Positions 45,273 to 56,456 of a DNA stretch of 64,000 bases are shown in pieces; the stretch's first letter is position 1; every line of letters starts with the position of its first letter. Location of the stretch: positions 62,001 to 126,000 of the forward strand of contig JAACJM010000063.1 in the NCBI GenBank assembly GCA_013368315.1, written 5' to 3'. The notes below the pieces were generated by a model. It was given only the letters and a program-made list of their open reading frames with translations, searched no databases and was not told the DNA's origin. Source of the DNA: Tetrapyrgos nigripes (lineage: Eukaryota > Basidiomycota > Agaricomycetes > Agaricales > Campanellaceae). The position numbers were made by a program, and so were the translations under genes.

Positions 45273-48200
45273 CTAACCAACCGTCAAGCCCATTTCCTTC
45301 ACGAACCTCTCAAATAATGGACGGCTCAACGACTTGGTCATAACATCTGCAACATTGTCCTGCGTAGGAACGTGTTGGAATTCCAATTCGCCTTCTCGAA
45401 CGGCGTCTCGAATCCATGCCCATGCGGTATCAAAGTGTTTAGTACGACCGTGTTTGGTGGTTGCTTCTGTGAGTGATATGGAGCTGGTATTGTCGACGTT
45501 GATCACGAATGGATAACTCCTCCTCATCTCCACTCCATCTAACCATTTCCACATCCATATAGCTTGCTTCCCGGCATGGACCATCGACAGGTACTTGGCT
45601 TCAGTGGTTGACAGTGCCACCACTTTCTGCTTGGAAGATGACCACGAAACTGCTCCTCCTGCAACTATGAATACGTATCCCATAGTCAATTTCCTAGTCG
45701 CAAGTCCCTCTTCTTCCTTGACATCAGCGTGAGACGCATCCGCGTATCCTATAGGCTTTACCCCATCTGACGTATCCACCTCTCTTCGACGACGATAGGT
45801 AATCTGCAAGTGCGCGGTCGTCTTGAGATATGCGAGGAGATGGAGTGCGGCAGCCCAATGGATTGGTCGAGGATCGTTTGTGTACCGTTGTAATAGGGAC
45901 ACTGCAAATGCAATATCTGGTCTAGTACCCTGAGCGATGTGGTTGAGAGCACCGATGAGGCTATAGTAATTCTTGTCAAGCATAAAGAGCTTGTCGGAAG
46001 CTGAGATCGGATGGGGCTGACTATCAATGAACTCGATGCCGGGAGAGAGTGGGGTATGTTTCGTAGCGCAATCATTCATGCCGAACGACTTCAATGTCTT
46101 CTCTATCAATGGACGTTGGTGGAGCGAAATATCCCCTGTCTCCTCATGAATACGAACTGTCATCCCCAAGACTACATCCGGCTCTCCATAGTCCCTGAAC
46201 TCAAATTGCTCCGCAATCTCCTTCCGAGCTTTCCTACCATCCTCCTTGGTCGTCGAGACTCCTGTCACATCGTCTGTATAGGTCACGGTGATAGTGTTAC
46301 CGAGAGGGGTGCGTCTATATCGTACGCAGGGATCTGCTGGGTTGGATTTGAAGCCGAGTTCACGATACCGTTTGTCAAGTAATTTGTACCAATTGTTTCC
46401 AGCGTCCATAGAACCGTAAATGTTGATGTTCATCAATAATACAGTCTCGTTCCCATCGCGCATAGAATACCGTTCTCGGAACCCTTCAGGCAATGCCAAA
46501 TAATTGACGCCTTGCGGTTTTGCATTCAGGTACGCCCCCGTAAAATCCCCAGACCAGAGATCCAATCCCTCGTAAGCGGCAATAGCGACAGCGAACCGCT
46601 CAGATTCGTATCTCGCCACAATCGCCCATGTATCATCGTAGTGAATTCCCTTCACCTGGTCATATCCCCTAACAACGAGCCTCGCTCTCCTCTCAGTAAT
46701 CTTCCCATCCCCATCCAATCTTAACGCGTAAACCCATCGAGTCGTAATAATTTTCGCATCTTTCGGTTTTTGGACAGGGGTGAATGCCTTTCGAGAGTCG
46801 AGTTTAGCAAGCTCCTTCTCCATAGGTTTCATCCAGAGATCCGGACGTTTCATGGCCTCGTTGTAGGAATGGGGAATCCAGGTGTTATCGGGTTCGATAA
46901 TTGTCTCGAGCTGAGCCTTGAGGGCAGCGGGTACATCTTCCTCATCAAATTCTGGGAGTAATTCTCTGTCCTCCTCCTCATTTCTAGCCCATTCTTCACC
47001 CTTCTCTTGAGCCTCCTTCTCTCGATCTTCGTACTCTTTGGATTCAAGGAATTGTTGGGTTAGGTTTCGGGATCGAGCGGATGAGCGGGTAGGAATAGTA
47101 CCCCAGATTTCAGCCTGGGTCCGACGAGGTCGTTTCTCTGGTGCATTGAGGGCTGGATGTGTCTTACCCGTGGTCATGGGAGTCGATGGAGAAGGAGAGG
47201 TTGGCGGCGTAGAGTCGGGAATCGAGTCAGGGATCGAGGACTCGGATTTCGGGGGTTGGACTAAAAATAACATTTCGTCATTTTCCCCCTCCAACGCCGA
47301 AATCCAATGGCCTTCCGACTTCTCAAATACCACATCACTCGATCTGTATATCTCGTTGGTTTCCCACCTCTTTACAAGGTATACTTTCCTACCATCATAC
47401 CCAACCATCTGGCATTTATACCCCCTTGCGTCCAGCTTTCCGCGTCCAGTCTTGGCAGGGATATGCGCAAATCCGACACTACCGAATGGTACGAGATGGG
47501 AGACATTCTGGCGTTGTTTAGTCCACTTCTCTTCAGGTACGATTCCCCTAGTGTTCGGTAAGACGTTCTTGACGTCTATATAGGTCGTCATCGCGTGCCC
47601 CCACCACTGGGCAGACAATCCAGCGTCGAACAACATTGCACGGGTACCATTGAGCATCGCTCCTATCCCTCACTCTGCAACTCCGTTGGAAGGTGACGTG
47701 TACGGCGCGGTGAACTCGTGTATAATCCCATGTTTCTCGGTCCATGCCTTGAATACATGCGACCTCCATTCAGGTGCGTTGTCCGTCCTGATTCTCTTCA
47801 ACTTATTCCCCGTCTGAGTCTCTGACGTGGATCGTCGTACTTCCAGCTTCTCGATTAGAGTTACCGCCGTCCTATCCTTCAAGAGGTCTACCATGTCCCT
47901 CGACGTCCCCGCATCCGACCCAAATAGAGCATACAAATTTCCACCAACTGATACCACCTGTGCAGGTCCCCATACATCAAGGTACCATCTAAAATTGGCC
48001 TCAGTCACTACTTCTGTGCTCTCCGGGTGGTGCTGTTTATCAGTGTGGGCACGTCGGCAGTCCTCACACGTCCCCATTTTCTTCCTCGCCCCTTTCACTT
48101 CGGGAATACCGTCGACTAGCTTCGACGCCATCTCTATACGCTCAGGCATAATGTGGCCTCCTGCTCGATGAAGGAAACGGATATCCGCTGGGAGTTGAGT

Positions 48201-49718
48201 AGCTAGAGCGGTCTTTGGGTTGCGAGGTACTAATGTGGCGCTCATGACATAAACGCCGCCTTTCAGTATAGCCTCGAATTTGTCACCCCCACCCGGGTCT
48301 TTAAAGACCATTCGCCCATTCCCAAGCGACGCCGTCCAACCCAACTTGTCCAGGGTCCCAGTCGATAGGAGGTTGTTGGAGATGCTAGGGGCGTGGTAGG
48401 CGTTACGAAACAGGAGGTGATATACCTTCCCGTTAAATTTCGTCTCGACCTTCACATCCCCTCTTCCGACAATATCGAACTGAGCATCCTCGTGAGACGA
48501 TCCTCCTTTATCACTGTGTGGGGTGTACGTTTCGAAGTAGGAGCGATGTTTAAAGAAGTGGTGCGTGGCTCCAGAATCGGCAATAATCCGGATAGATGAC
48601 TCTAGTTGTAGATGGGTGCTGTCTGTCAAGCCCGTGGTCAAGGCCAAGATTGTAGGAGAATTGTCCGAAGGAGAGGCAGTGGTGTTGTTGGCCGCTGGTA
48701 CCTGTGCGTCCTTTTTCCCTTTCCACCACGCAGGATACTGACCCTGCTTGCCGCCGCCTTCACGGAAACAGTTGTCGATTGTATGGCCACGACGCTTGCA
48801 TTTCGGATTGGAGCATACAAGGTCCGGATTGGCTGGTCCCCTCTTCGACGTTTGCAACGCCTTCACCCTCTCCGTCAACTCGTCTACTTGGGCTTGCAAG
48901 GCCTTTGCCTTTTCCAACCCGTCAATTCCATTTCCTTCGCCTCCTCCCATAAGACGATAGTGCTCTTGTAGCCTTCCCGCAGCGACGTTGAAGGTTACAG
49001 AAGGATCGGTTAGCAAGGCCCCTACGGTGGGGATCCATTCGGATGTACGAGGGAACGAGTCAAGGAAGAGAGTTAGGAATTGGGCATCCTCGATCTTGGC
49101 TCCTACGTCAGTCGCTTGCTTTCGTAGGGTTCGGAACTTTGCCACATAACCAGTATCCCCTGTAACTTCTCCTCCTGTATATTTACAACTCCGTAGTGCA
49201 TCCTCTCTTCTCTGCCTAGCTAGATGGCTCACTAGCGTGTACTCGTTCTTCAGATATTCCCAAAGCTCATGAGACTTCTTCCCTCTAGAGAACCCAAGTG
49301 CGTCAGGGTTCTTGACATTGTCCCAAATCGTTAGGTATGCAACAGGCTCGCGAATTTGATACTCCAAGTAATTTGGGGTTTCGCTATTGGGAGGAGTAGG
49401 GAGGAGTATGTCGGTACTGCTTGGCTTCGTGGGGATGGTAATCTGCTTTTCCCAATATAAGTCAAGGCCTTTCAATTTCCCCCGCATCAACATCGACTCT
49501 GCCCACGATGCGTAATTTTCGCCATTGAACTTGGAATCCTCCGGTAGCTCTTGGATCGTAGTGTAGCTACTGGAGTGACCGATGGGGTTAGAGCTCGCTG
49601 AATTGCTGTTGGACATCGTCGAGACGTAGGAATGCGGAAACGTAAAAATATACGCAGTATACAGGGAGTCGAGGTCTTCGTAGTTAGTCGAAGGGAATAA
49701 GTCTTCTAATGTTTGCAT
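45273..49718 (-). pseudogene. Copia Gag-Pol polyprotein, one in-frame stop
   Basis: A single reading frame of about 1,481 codons runs from 49718 to 45273, except for a TGA at 47672-47670. Domains in order: a Gag region (ELPEDSKFNGENYASWAESM), a CCHC-type knuckle (CSNPKCKRRGHTIDNC), protease (DSGATHH) and integrase with an HHCC zinc site and DDE residues in LDVWGP, RTDNAPEW and NGVAE. After the stop come reverse transcriptase (TYTDD active-site form) and RNase H (YADASHAD, STTEAKY, HFD). All expected parts of a Ty1/copia polyprotein are present. The stop lies right after the NGVAE integrase glutamate and would be explained by CGA to TGA. It separates integrase from reverse transcriptase. Confidence 0.93.
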
Positions 49719-49780
49719 AAAACAGTGTGATCAATGAGTCGCTCTGATCGAATGATACTATGTGTGATAGGTGCAGTTTA

Positions 49781-49799
49781 GAGCGCGGGGCCCATAACC
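49781..49799 (-). other. Primer-binding site for an initiator-Met tRNA fragment
   Basis: Directly inside the 5' LTR the element strand reads GGTTATGGGCCCCGCGCTC. It pairs at about 16 of 19 positions with the anticodon stem-loop region of fungal initiator tRNA-Met rather than its 3' end. Drosophila copia and relatives prime this way from a tRNA half. The pairing is inferred from recalled tRNA sequence. Confidence 0.6.
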
Positions 49800-50177
49800 T
49801 ATTAGATAGCGGGTACGTATTAGTACGAGCGTACCCAGGAGTTCACACAGAGATGGTGAAACGACTTGAATTACTACAGTACCTATTAGATAGCGGGTAC
49901 GTATTAGTACGAGCGTACTGTAGTAAATATGAATACAATCAGTTAAGTATTGATATGAAGATTGGAAGGCAGATACACACCCCAGGAGTTCACACAGAGA
50001 TGGTGAAACGACTGGGGTGTCGGATACAAGAATTGTAGGTATATATGAGCCGGGTGTTGAACCCGGGTCAGGGTGCCTTGGAGTTATGAGGATCAAAGGA
50101 AAAGAAATTAGGAAAAGAGAGAGGCGGATACGCCACAATAGGAAATAGCCCCTAACTAGGGACTCTCGTTCTCGACA
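49800..50177 (-). repeat. 5' LTR of the copia element
   Basis: 378 bp, same as 44871-45248. On the element strand it begins TGTCGAGAACGAGAGTCC. The flanks CTTC / CTTC (element strand) give a 4-bp duplication, or 5 bp with one mismatch. The T-arm-like hairpin lies at 50050-50066. Confidence 0.93.
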
Positions 50178-53100
50178 GAAGGTCAGGAGGTGGGGTCGTA
50201 GCCAAGAAAGGTTCTCCACGGTCATACGGGGCAAATATTCGCCCAGAGAAAGGCATGCTGCCTGGACGAGTGGGGGAAGGAAAGAAGGAAATTGGCGTGG
50301 TTGCTGCAGGAGTCTGAGGTGGAGGAGCGTTTGGGTGAGGAGTCTCTGGGAGAGGTGGAGGCGTGTTTGGTAGAGGAGGCGTGTCTAGGCGAGGAGGAGT
50401 GTGCGCCTTCGTTGATTTTTTTCCAGATCTCTTCTTGGAGGCAACTGAGACTCTGATTCCTCTACCTCCGATTCCTCTACCTCCGATTCCTCTACCTCCG
50501 ACTCCTCTGCCTCGCTTTGGACCAGCTTCCTTTTCCTTGAGGTGGATTTCTTCGAGGGGGATTTCTGGGACGCAGACTTCTTCAAGGCGGTCTTCGAGGC
50601 GTTCTTCGAAGCATTCTTGGACGATTTCTTCTTGGGAGGTGGCTCTGACTCCGACTCTTCAGCCTCACTCTCTACCACCCGACGGGACTTCCTCTTGGTC
50701 CGTTTTTGGGTACGGGAAGGAGTTGAAGGAGCAGGTTCATTGGCGAAAGTGGACGATGGCCAGACATGAGCATCACCTTGACCAGTCCTAGCTGCACGAT
50801 CACTTGAACCTGGGTCCCGTATGTCAATATGGGTATGTATTAAATGACGGTATTCAAATACTCACTGAATACAGTCTTGGTGAACCTGATCAAGGAATCA
50901 CCTGTAGCCTTGAATGCGCGTTCGTCAAATTGATGCCAGTCCAATCCCATCCCGTTGTTTCCATTAACATTCCTTCATGACAATGGTCAGAATCAGAATG
51001 TTACTAACACTCAAACAGGAAACTTACCAGCACACATCTACCTTTCCACCAATATCAGGATTCGGCCCAACCAGCGCTGTAACCATGACCATGCCCAGCT
51101 CATCTGCAACTGCTGCATTGAAACGCGCAATAACTGGCCCCCACTTCTCTAGAGCACTGTCAAAGGCAACACTGTAAGCTTTTGGATAAGTAAGAGAACA
51201 ATTAATACTTACTTTGCCTATCCCTGTGGAGTACCTTTGCCCGCCTTGGCTTTCTCCTTCTCTTCCTCCCAAACAGCAATCCTCTCCACCAGATCCGTAT
51301 CAGCCAACTCCTTGATTTCGGCCTTGAACTCATCTGATTGGGTCGCCAAAATGTGTTTGGCCACACTAAACCGAATCCGCAGGTCACAAGGCTCCTTCAA
51401 GTTCTCTGCTGCCTCTGAGCCCTCTCCTACCGCCTCAACAAGCTCGTTCTACTCCTTCCAGGCTTCGGCAATTTCCTTGTCAGCGTCTTTCTTCACCATG
51501 GAATCGTAGTAGTGCTTCATAAACGTCTGAGCGTCAAGAGAACGATGCGGTTTGGGCCGAATCGTTGCGGTTTCCTTGATGAGCCCGCGTATGACTGTAT
51601 CAGACTGTGCACCTCGCACAGTACGACTAGCCTTTCGTAAGTATTCGCCGATTTTGCTCTGGCAGAGTCAATCAGCAGCAAACGAGTACTCACGTTACGA
51701 AGCATCTTCCAAACCTCTCGCTTCTTGTTCAGACCCTCAGGTGACAGCTTAGTCCAACCTAGCACCTCATACACCTTGTCAACATCTACCGGCTCCAGAT
51801 CCAGCGCATCGAACTCGTCTTCAGCAGCCTTCTTCTTGCTCTTTTTCTTCTTGGCCTTGCCTTTGGACGGGGAACTAGCGTTGGTGGGGGTCGTTGTGGT
51901 TTTTTTGGAGGGTGCCTCGGCCGGCATAGGAGTCGATGATGACGGGGTTGTTGTTGGGTTTGCCGCTGTGACTGCGGTTTTTTTGGATGGAATGGTGCTC
52001 GGGGTGGATGACGTGGGTCCTTCGGCTGGCATAGAAGTCGATGAAGACGGGGTTGTTGTTGGATTTGTCGCTGTGGCTGTCGGTGTGGTAGTAGGCAGTG
52101 CAGATCCCATATCAGCAGTACCGGTATTGATATACGGGACTCCCAATCTATCCAGGTCAGCCTGCAACTCCTTGTTCAGCCTCTCCAGCGCTGCCGAGAC
52201 TGTCTCCAGGAGGTCAGAGCTATCATCCACGCTCTCCCGGTCATTGGCAGATCCTGCGTGTCCCATCCAGTCTGAGGCGACATAGTCATCACCCCAGAGG
52301 TTTTGCAGGGCCGCCTCGACCTCAGGTAGGCTCGTGTGACCCGGGATACCATCAATCTGATCTTGAAGAATGAGCCACGAGCAAGTCTCTGCAGCTAACA
52401 GCAGAAGCGGTTCCCAATTGGTAGTCGAGGAAACCTCCTGCAGCGCTGCTCGGGCCTCAGAGAGTGGGTATTGATCTTGCACGTCAGCCAGCCTGGTCAG
52501 GATGGATGAAGGGATGGAATTGGAAGTGGGATTGTCTTCAGGTGGCGTGGATCCAGGGGCTTGTGAGCCGGATTGAGAGGGTGCCGATGTTTCAATACGA
52601 GGCTGCTGAGGATGAGTGGTAGAGTTGAGTGGTTCGGATTGGGATGAGGAGGAGTTTGCGGCCGCAGGGGTTGTCGTCATAGGGTTCCCTGCGTAGTGAG
52701 CTGACGCGTTGGTATCCGGGTCTGTCAAGGCCCAAAATTAGTTACAAGTAGCTAGTGAGAAGTATAAAAACATACCGAAAGTTTCACCAAATTTCAACAA
52801 GTATTTCCCAGTGATCCAGTCGAGGAACTTCCCCTTGGCTACCTGCCCTATGCACTTCTTGAAAAACTTGTAGTGCTCGTCCAGCCAAGCCTTTCGAGCG
52901 CCATCTGGATCGTCGTACCAAGGTCGCTGACCTGGTTTTTGTTTGTCTTGAGGTGCTTTGGCTTTGACCATGATGAGAGTGAAGTGTAGGCACACTGTAG
53001 AGGTCGTAAAGACAAATGTCTCAGATTTCTGACGTGACGTGCCGACGGAAACAAAAGTGACATAATCAATTCATTCATGGTCACATGACTGTGACACGTC

Positions 53101-53313
53101 CAAAATGAGCTGTATGCGTCAGGAACAATTGTTCAGTTCCATTCAAATCCGAAAGACATACTAATACAAAATAGATACTACTGATAAGTAAATTAGATCT
53201 ATGACGATTTGGTCAATATAGTCCCATTCGTCTTGAATTTGCCACCTGTATGTATTGCTCTCTCTCAAACGGTTCTGGAAATGCTCTCGAAGCGGGGGAT
53301 GAGTCTCATTGTT

Positions 53314-54358
53314 TCAGTACGATGTGAGCGTTTTCACGGTGGTCTCAGCGGCAACGAGTTCATCATGCTTGGCCTTAGCGACTGGCCAGAAATGCTCTCG
53401 CTTTTCCTCCAATTCAGAACCACAAAACGTTGGATATGGTAGCTCCTCATCAGCGCACCGAGCCCCTAAAAGGGGAAAACTGTTCAGTTCACATTTGAAA
53501 ATGATAGGGTTGTAAGTACTCACGTTGTTCGGCACACCAGTCAGCTAGATCCAAACCTTCAGGGAAGGGAGCAGGCACACGAGCATATGGTCCCCAAGGT
53601 ATCATGTCTCGGTAGTCATCCCTGAGGGTAAATGCATCACCAAAAGCACACGCATGGTGAGGTTCTAGCCTTCCTGCCCATGAAGGTGGTGAGCACGGGG
53701 ATGGATCATCACCGTCTCGTTCTCTGGCGCCCAGGAATGCAAATATATCCCCTACCCATACTCGAGCTGCATTCTGCCCACGAGGAAACTGAGGAAGCTC
53801 GAACATTTCGGTTGCTCGGATCGCGCTATAATTCAATATGGTTTGGCATGTTTCATGGGGCAATCAAATGATGGATACTTACAATGGCGCCGACTCTCCC
53901 TCTGGGATTTCACGAAGGGTCCAGAAATCAGGTCTCCTGACTGAGACCCTCCACCCATTTTCCACTACTTCACCACCAGTCCAAGGCTGCCACCCATTGG
54001 GAGAAATTGCACGGGAATATTCTCGAAGATCGCTGGCAACGCGCTCAAGGTCAGGAAGTGAATCCGTTTCCGCATGTAAATCTGTAATAGAAGAGAGAAT
54101 AACTTAGGATATGTAGAATAGAATTAAAGATTTTCAAACTTTACCAGTTGTGTTTGTGTCTTGCCTTGGATCTTGGCATTCCACACGTTGCCTAGCACTT
54201 CTAATAGCGTTAGATAGATCAAGACCCATGAAGGTAGCGAAGAAAGGAATTTGCACAGCCTCACTCAATGTCGGATTTTCGGACCGGACTAGAGCAAAGC
54301 TCGAAAGAAAGGTTGAGCTATATCCATTGCTTTGACTGGAATATTCGTTAGATTTCAT
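53314..54358 (-). CDS. KDZ cargo gene 2, hypothetical
   Basis: Starts MKSNEYSSQSNGYSSTFLSS at 54358. Exons in series give ALVRSENPTLSEAVQIPFFA, then DLHAETDSLPDLERVASDLR and WQPWTGGEVVENGWRVSVRR, then FELPQFPRGQNAARVWVGDI and DDYRDMIPWGPYARVPAPFP, and finally CADEELPYPTFCGSELEEKR before a stop at 53314. Introns are 40-80 nt. It is rich in Trp/Pro and has no signal peptide or membrane segment; I do not recognise the family. It is divergent to the plus-strand KDZ genes, sharing an upstream region of about 130 bp, which suggests co-regulation within the element. No break was seen. Confidence 0.5.
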
Positions 54359-54486
54359 GATAGAGCTCCTCCAAAAAGAGTCTACTTCCATTATCAACCA
54401 AAAATGACTGGAAATTTGGGAGGATGAAAAAGTCAAGCGAACCAAAATATTTCAAGCTTGGTTTACGCTTTTGCATAAGGACTATC

Positions 54487-56351
54487 ATGCCTCGTCCCAA
54501 GTTATACCACACCAAGCTTGAGCGACAGCAAGCAAACCGCAACAAGAGTCTTAAACATTACCACAAGTGGGATTTCCTATGCTCTGCTCTCTATTGCCTT
54601 CAACGCCTTCAACAGGAACCGGGATACCATCAATACAAGCCGTCGCAAGGCCTATGAGGCAGAACAAACAGCTGCGCAACTGCAAAGGTATATTTCATAT
54701 TCTTCTATTGCTATCTAATCCTAATCTACCCTTTAACTTAACTATAGAGAAGAAGCTCGGCAGGATAGACGTGCTAAGATTGAACTGAGGCAGAGGCAGC
54801 AGGCTCAGAAGCATAATGAAGCCATGAGCCCGTGTGTCATACCTGTTAATACTCTTTCAATAACTTACGCTTCTCCTTTCAGAAACAGAACACAGCTACT
54901 GTCTCAGCTGGAGGAATATTATACCTGCAGACTCCAGCAGATGAGAAAGCCGCCGTCAATGTGGTTCGATACAATATACCACAAGTATGTATCGGAAACC
55001 ACAGCAACGGGTGTCCTGAGTGGAAAGCTGGACAGAGTTATCCTCAGATTGGGTGTGACGGTTGCACGGATTGATAGATTGGAAGGAAAAATCTATCAGG
55101 AGGGTGGCATATCACCAGAGTTCAAGAAGGCAGAAGTCATGGCTCAGACCATGAGGTCATACTTACAATGGGCAGAAGAGATGCAGTGTGCGGCAATGGA
55201 GGGCCTCACTAAGTTACAAAAGCTTTACACGCAAAAACGTCTCCAGTTTCAGCTCGGTGCTAAGTAAGTACATAGCTAATTAAGTACTTAATAGATCTGT
55301 AATATAGGTCCCATATTTAAATACGGCTTCTAATACGGCTACTAATATTTCAATACATTGTGAAGTTGCGTTACATAACTGCGTCATCTTCATGCCTACT
55401 CACCATCGTTTGACTTTGTATCCTGGAGATAGTAAGTCTTTGGGCTCTCTAGCGTGTTTCAATTGTTCTGACTACTTTTACTGGAGCTATCCTTCTCACA
55501 GTTGAAGCTGAGGCGCACCCTTCTCAGCCGGAGACTTCTCGTGTCTCCTCACAGGCTGGCCAGGGTACACAGTCTCATCCGGTCCATGGCTTTGCGTCGT
55601 CTTTACTGGCTGCAATACCAAGACCTTCTTCTGTCCCTCCCCAGAGTTCCTTGCCAAGTTCTATGCCAGATCCGCCTCCCTATACCTCAACATCTGTCAG
55701 TTCCACTCGAGGCGAAGTCACAGTCTTTTATGGCTTCAACCGGTGCCCAAGCCCTCAAGAACTACTGGAAAAGTGGCCACTTGGGCAATGAGATGCTGGT
55801 TATGTGGTCTCCCGAGGTACAAGACTAGGATTTTTTGCTCATTGGTGCGTACCCAACTTTTTTTTGGTGGCATTATTTTGCTCATCATTCAGTAGGTCCA
55901 TTGTGGTGGCCCTGACTAACGGTGTCTCCGGCCACTACCAAAAAAAATTCGAACACTTTGATGAAGCCCTACAAGAATATTCCCAAGTGCATGCCGGTAT
56001 GTACATGTCCTATCACTCTTTTCAAATCCCTGTTCTCAAGTGCTCACAGGTACTTCACTTGCCTATCCGTCTCCTGAGATTCTTTCCCATCCCAGTGCCC
56101 TGACCCGTCCCAACCGGCTCTTCTCTTACGCTGATCCCCAACTTCAAAATCGAGATCTCGAATTTGAGATTGATACCCATCAAAACATACGGGTGTATGC
56201 CGGTCCGCGAGATGCTCCTTCCACAGTCAATCGGGTGGCAGTTCAAGCCACCCAGGAGGATGGCCATAGCCGAGACCATCTTGGGACTGGAGCATTGCGA
56301 CGTCAGGAGCCTATTGACATTTCAGATGGGGAGTCGGAGGATGAAGACTAG
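54487..56351 (+). CDS. KDZ-element companion ORF
   Basis: The start MPRPKLYHTKLERQQANRNK is followed by SLKHYHKNRDTINTSRRKAY after a 49-nt intron (54567-54615). The opening matches N-termini often seen beside KDZ transposases (RPkLYHT...anr.ks). The next exons give long helical sequence (LLSQLEEYYTCRLQQMRKPP, LKKLYTQKRLQFQ-like). After an intron near 55265-55500 come a Pro/Ser-rich linker, FYGFNRCPSPQELLEKWPLG and a C-terminal acidic tail (ISDGESEDED) ending at 56351. The basic start and helical arrangement suggest DNA or partner binding; the role is unknown. Several exon limits between 55800 and 56060 are approximate. Confidence 0.5.
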
Positions 56352-56456
56352 ATAGAGTGTATGACAGTTGTAATATGTATATTCCGACCCCAAATATAAA
56401 TATGGGATGGCAGATTCTGTCATTCTATTTCCAAACACTTCTATTGATCACTCTGA

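Larger units (their letters stand above)
43917..52971 (-). pseudogene. KDZ cargo gene split by copia, with stop and frameshift
   Basis: Starts MVKAKAPQDKQKPGQRPWYD at 52971. Exon 2 is a long Ser/Thr/Pro-rich stretch with a helical core (SILTRLADVQDQYPLSEARA), then KKKKSKKKAAEDEFD. Next come AFDSALEKWGPVIARFNAAV and WHQFDERAFKATGDSLIRFT, a repetitive acidic/basic region (EVEESEVEES, PPPKKKSSK) and, beyond the copia element, EEPYTISREAICWHHPRESE, PGIREWENTGRPYWAIVEPG and a Lys-rich tail ending at 43917. I do not recognise the family; the composition suggests a nuclear protein with disordered linkers. Breaks: an in-frame TAG at 51452-51450 (from CAG by C to T), a one-base loss near 50445, and the copia insertion at 44871-50177. 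The exon phases at several joins agree, so it was once a real gene. Confidence 0.6.
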
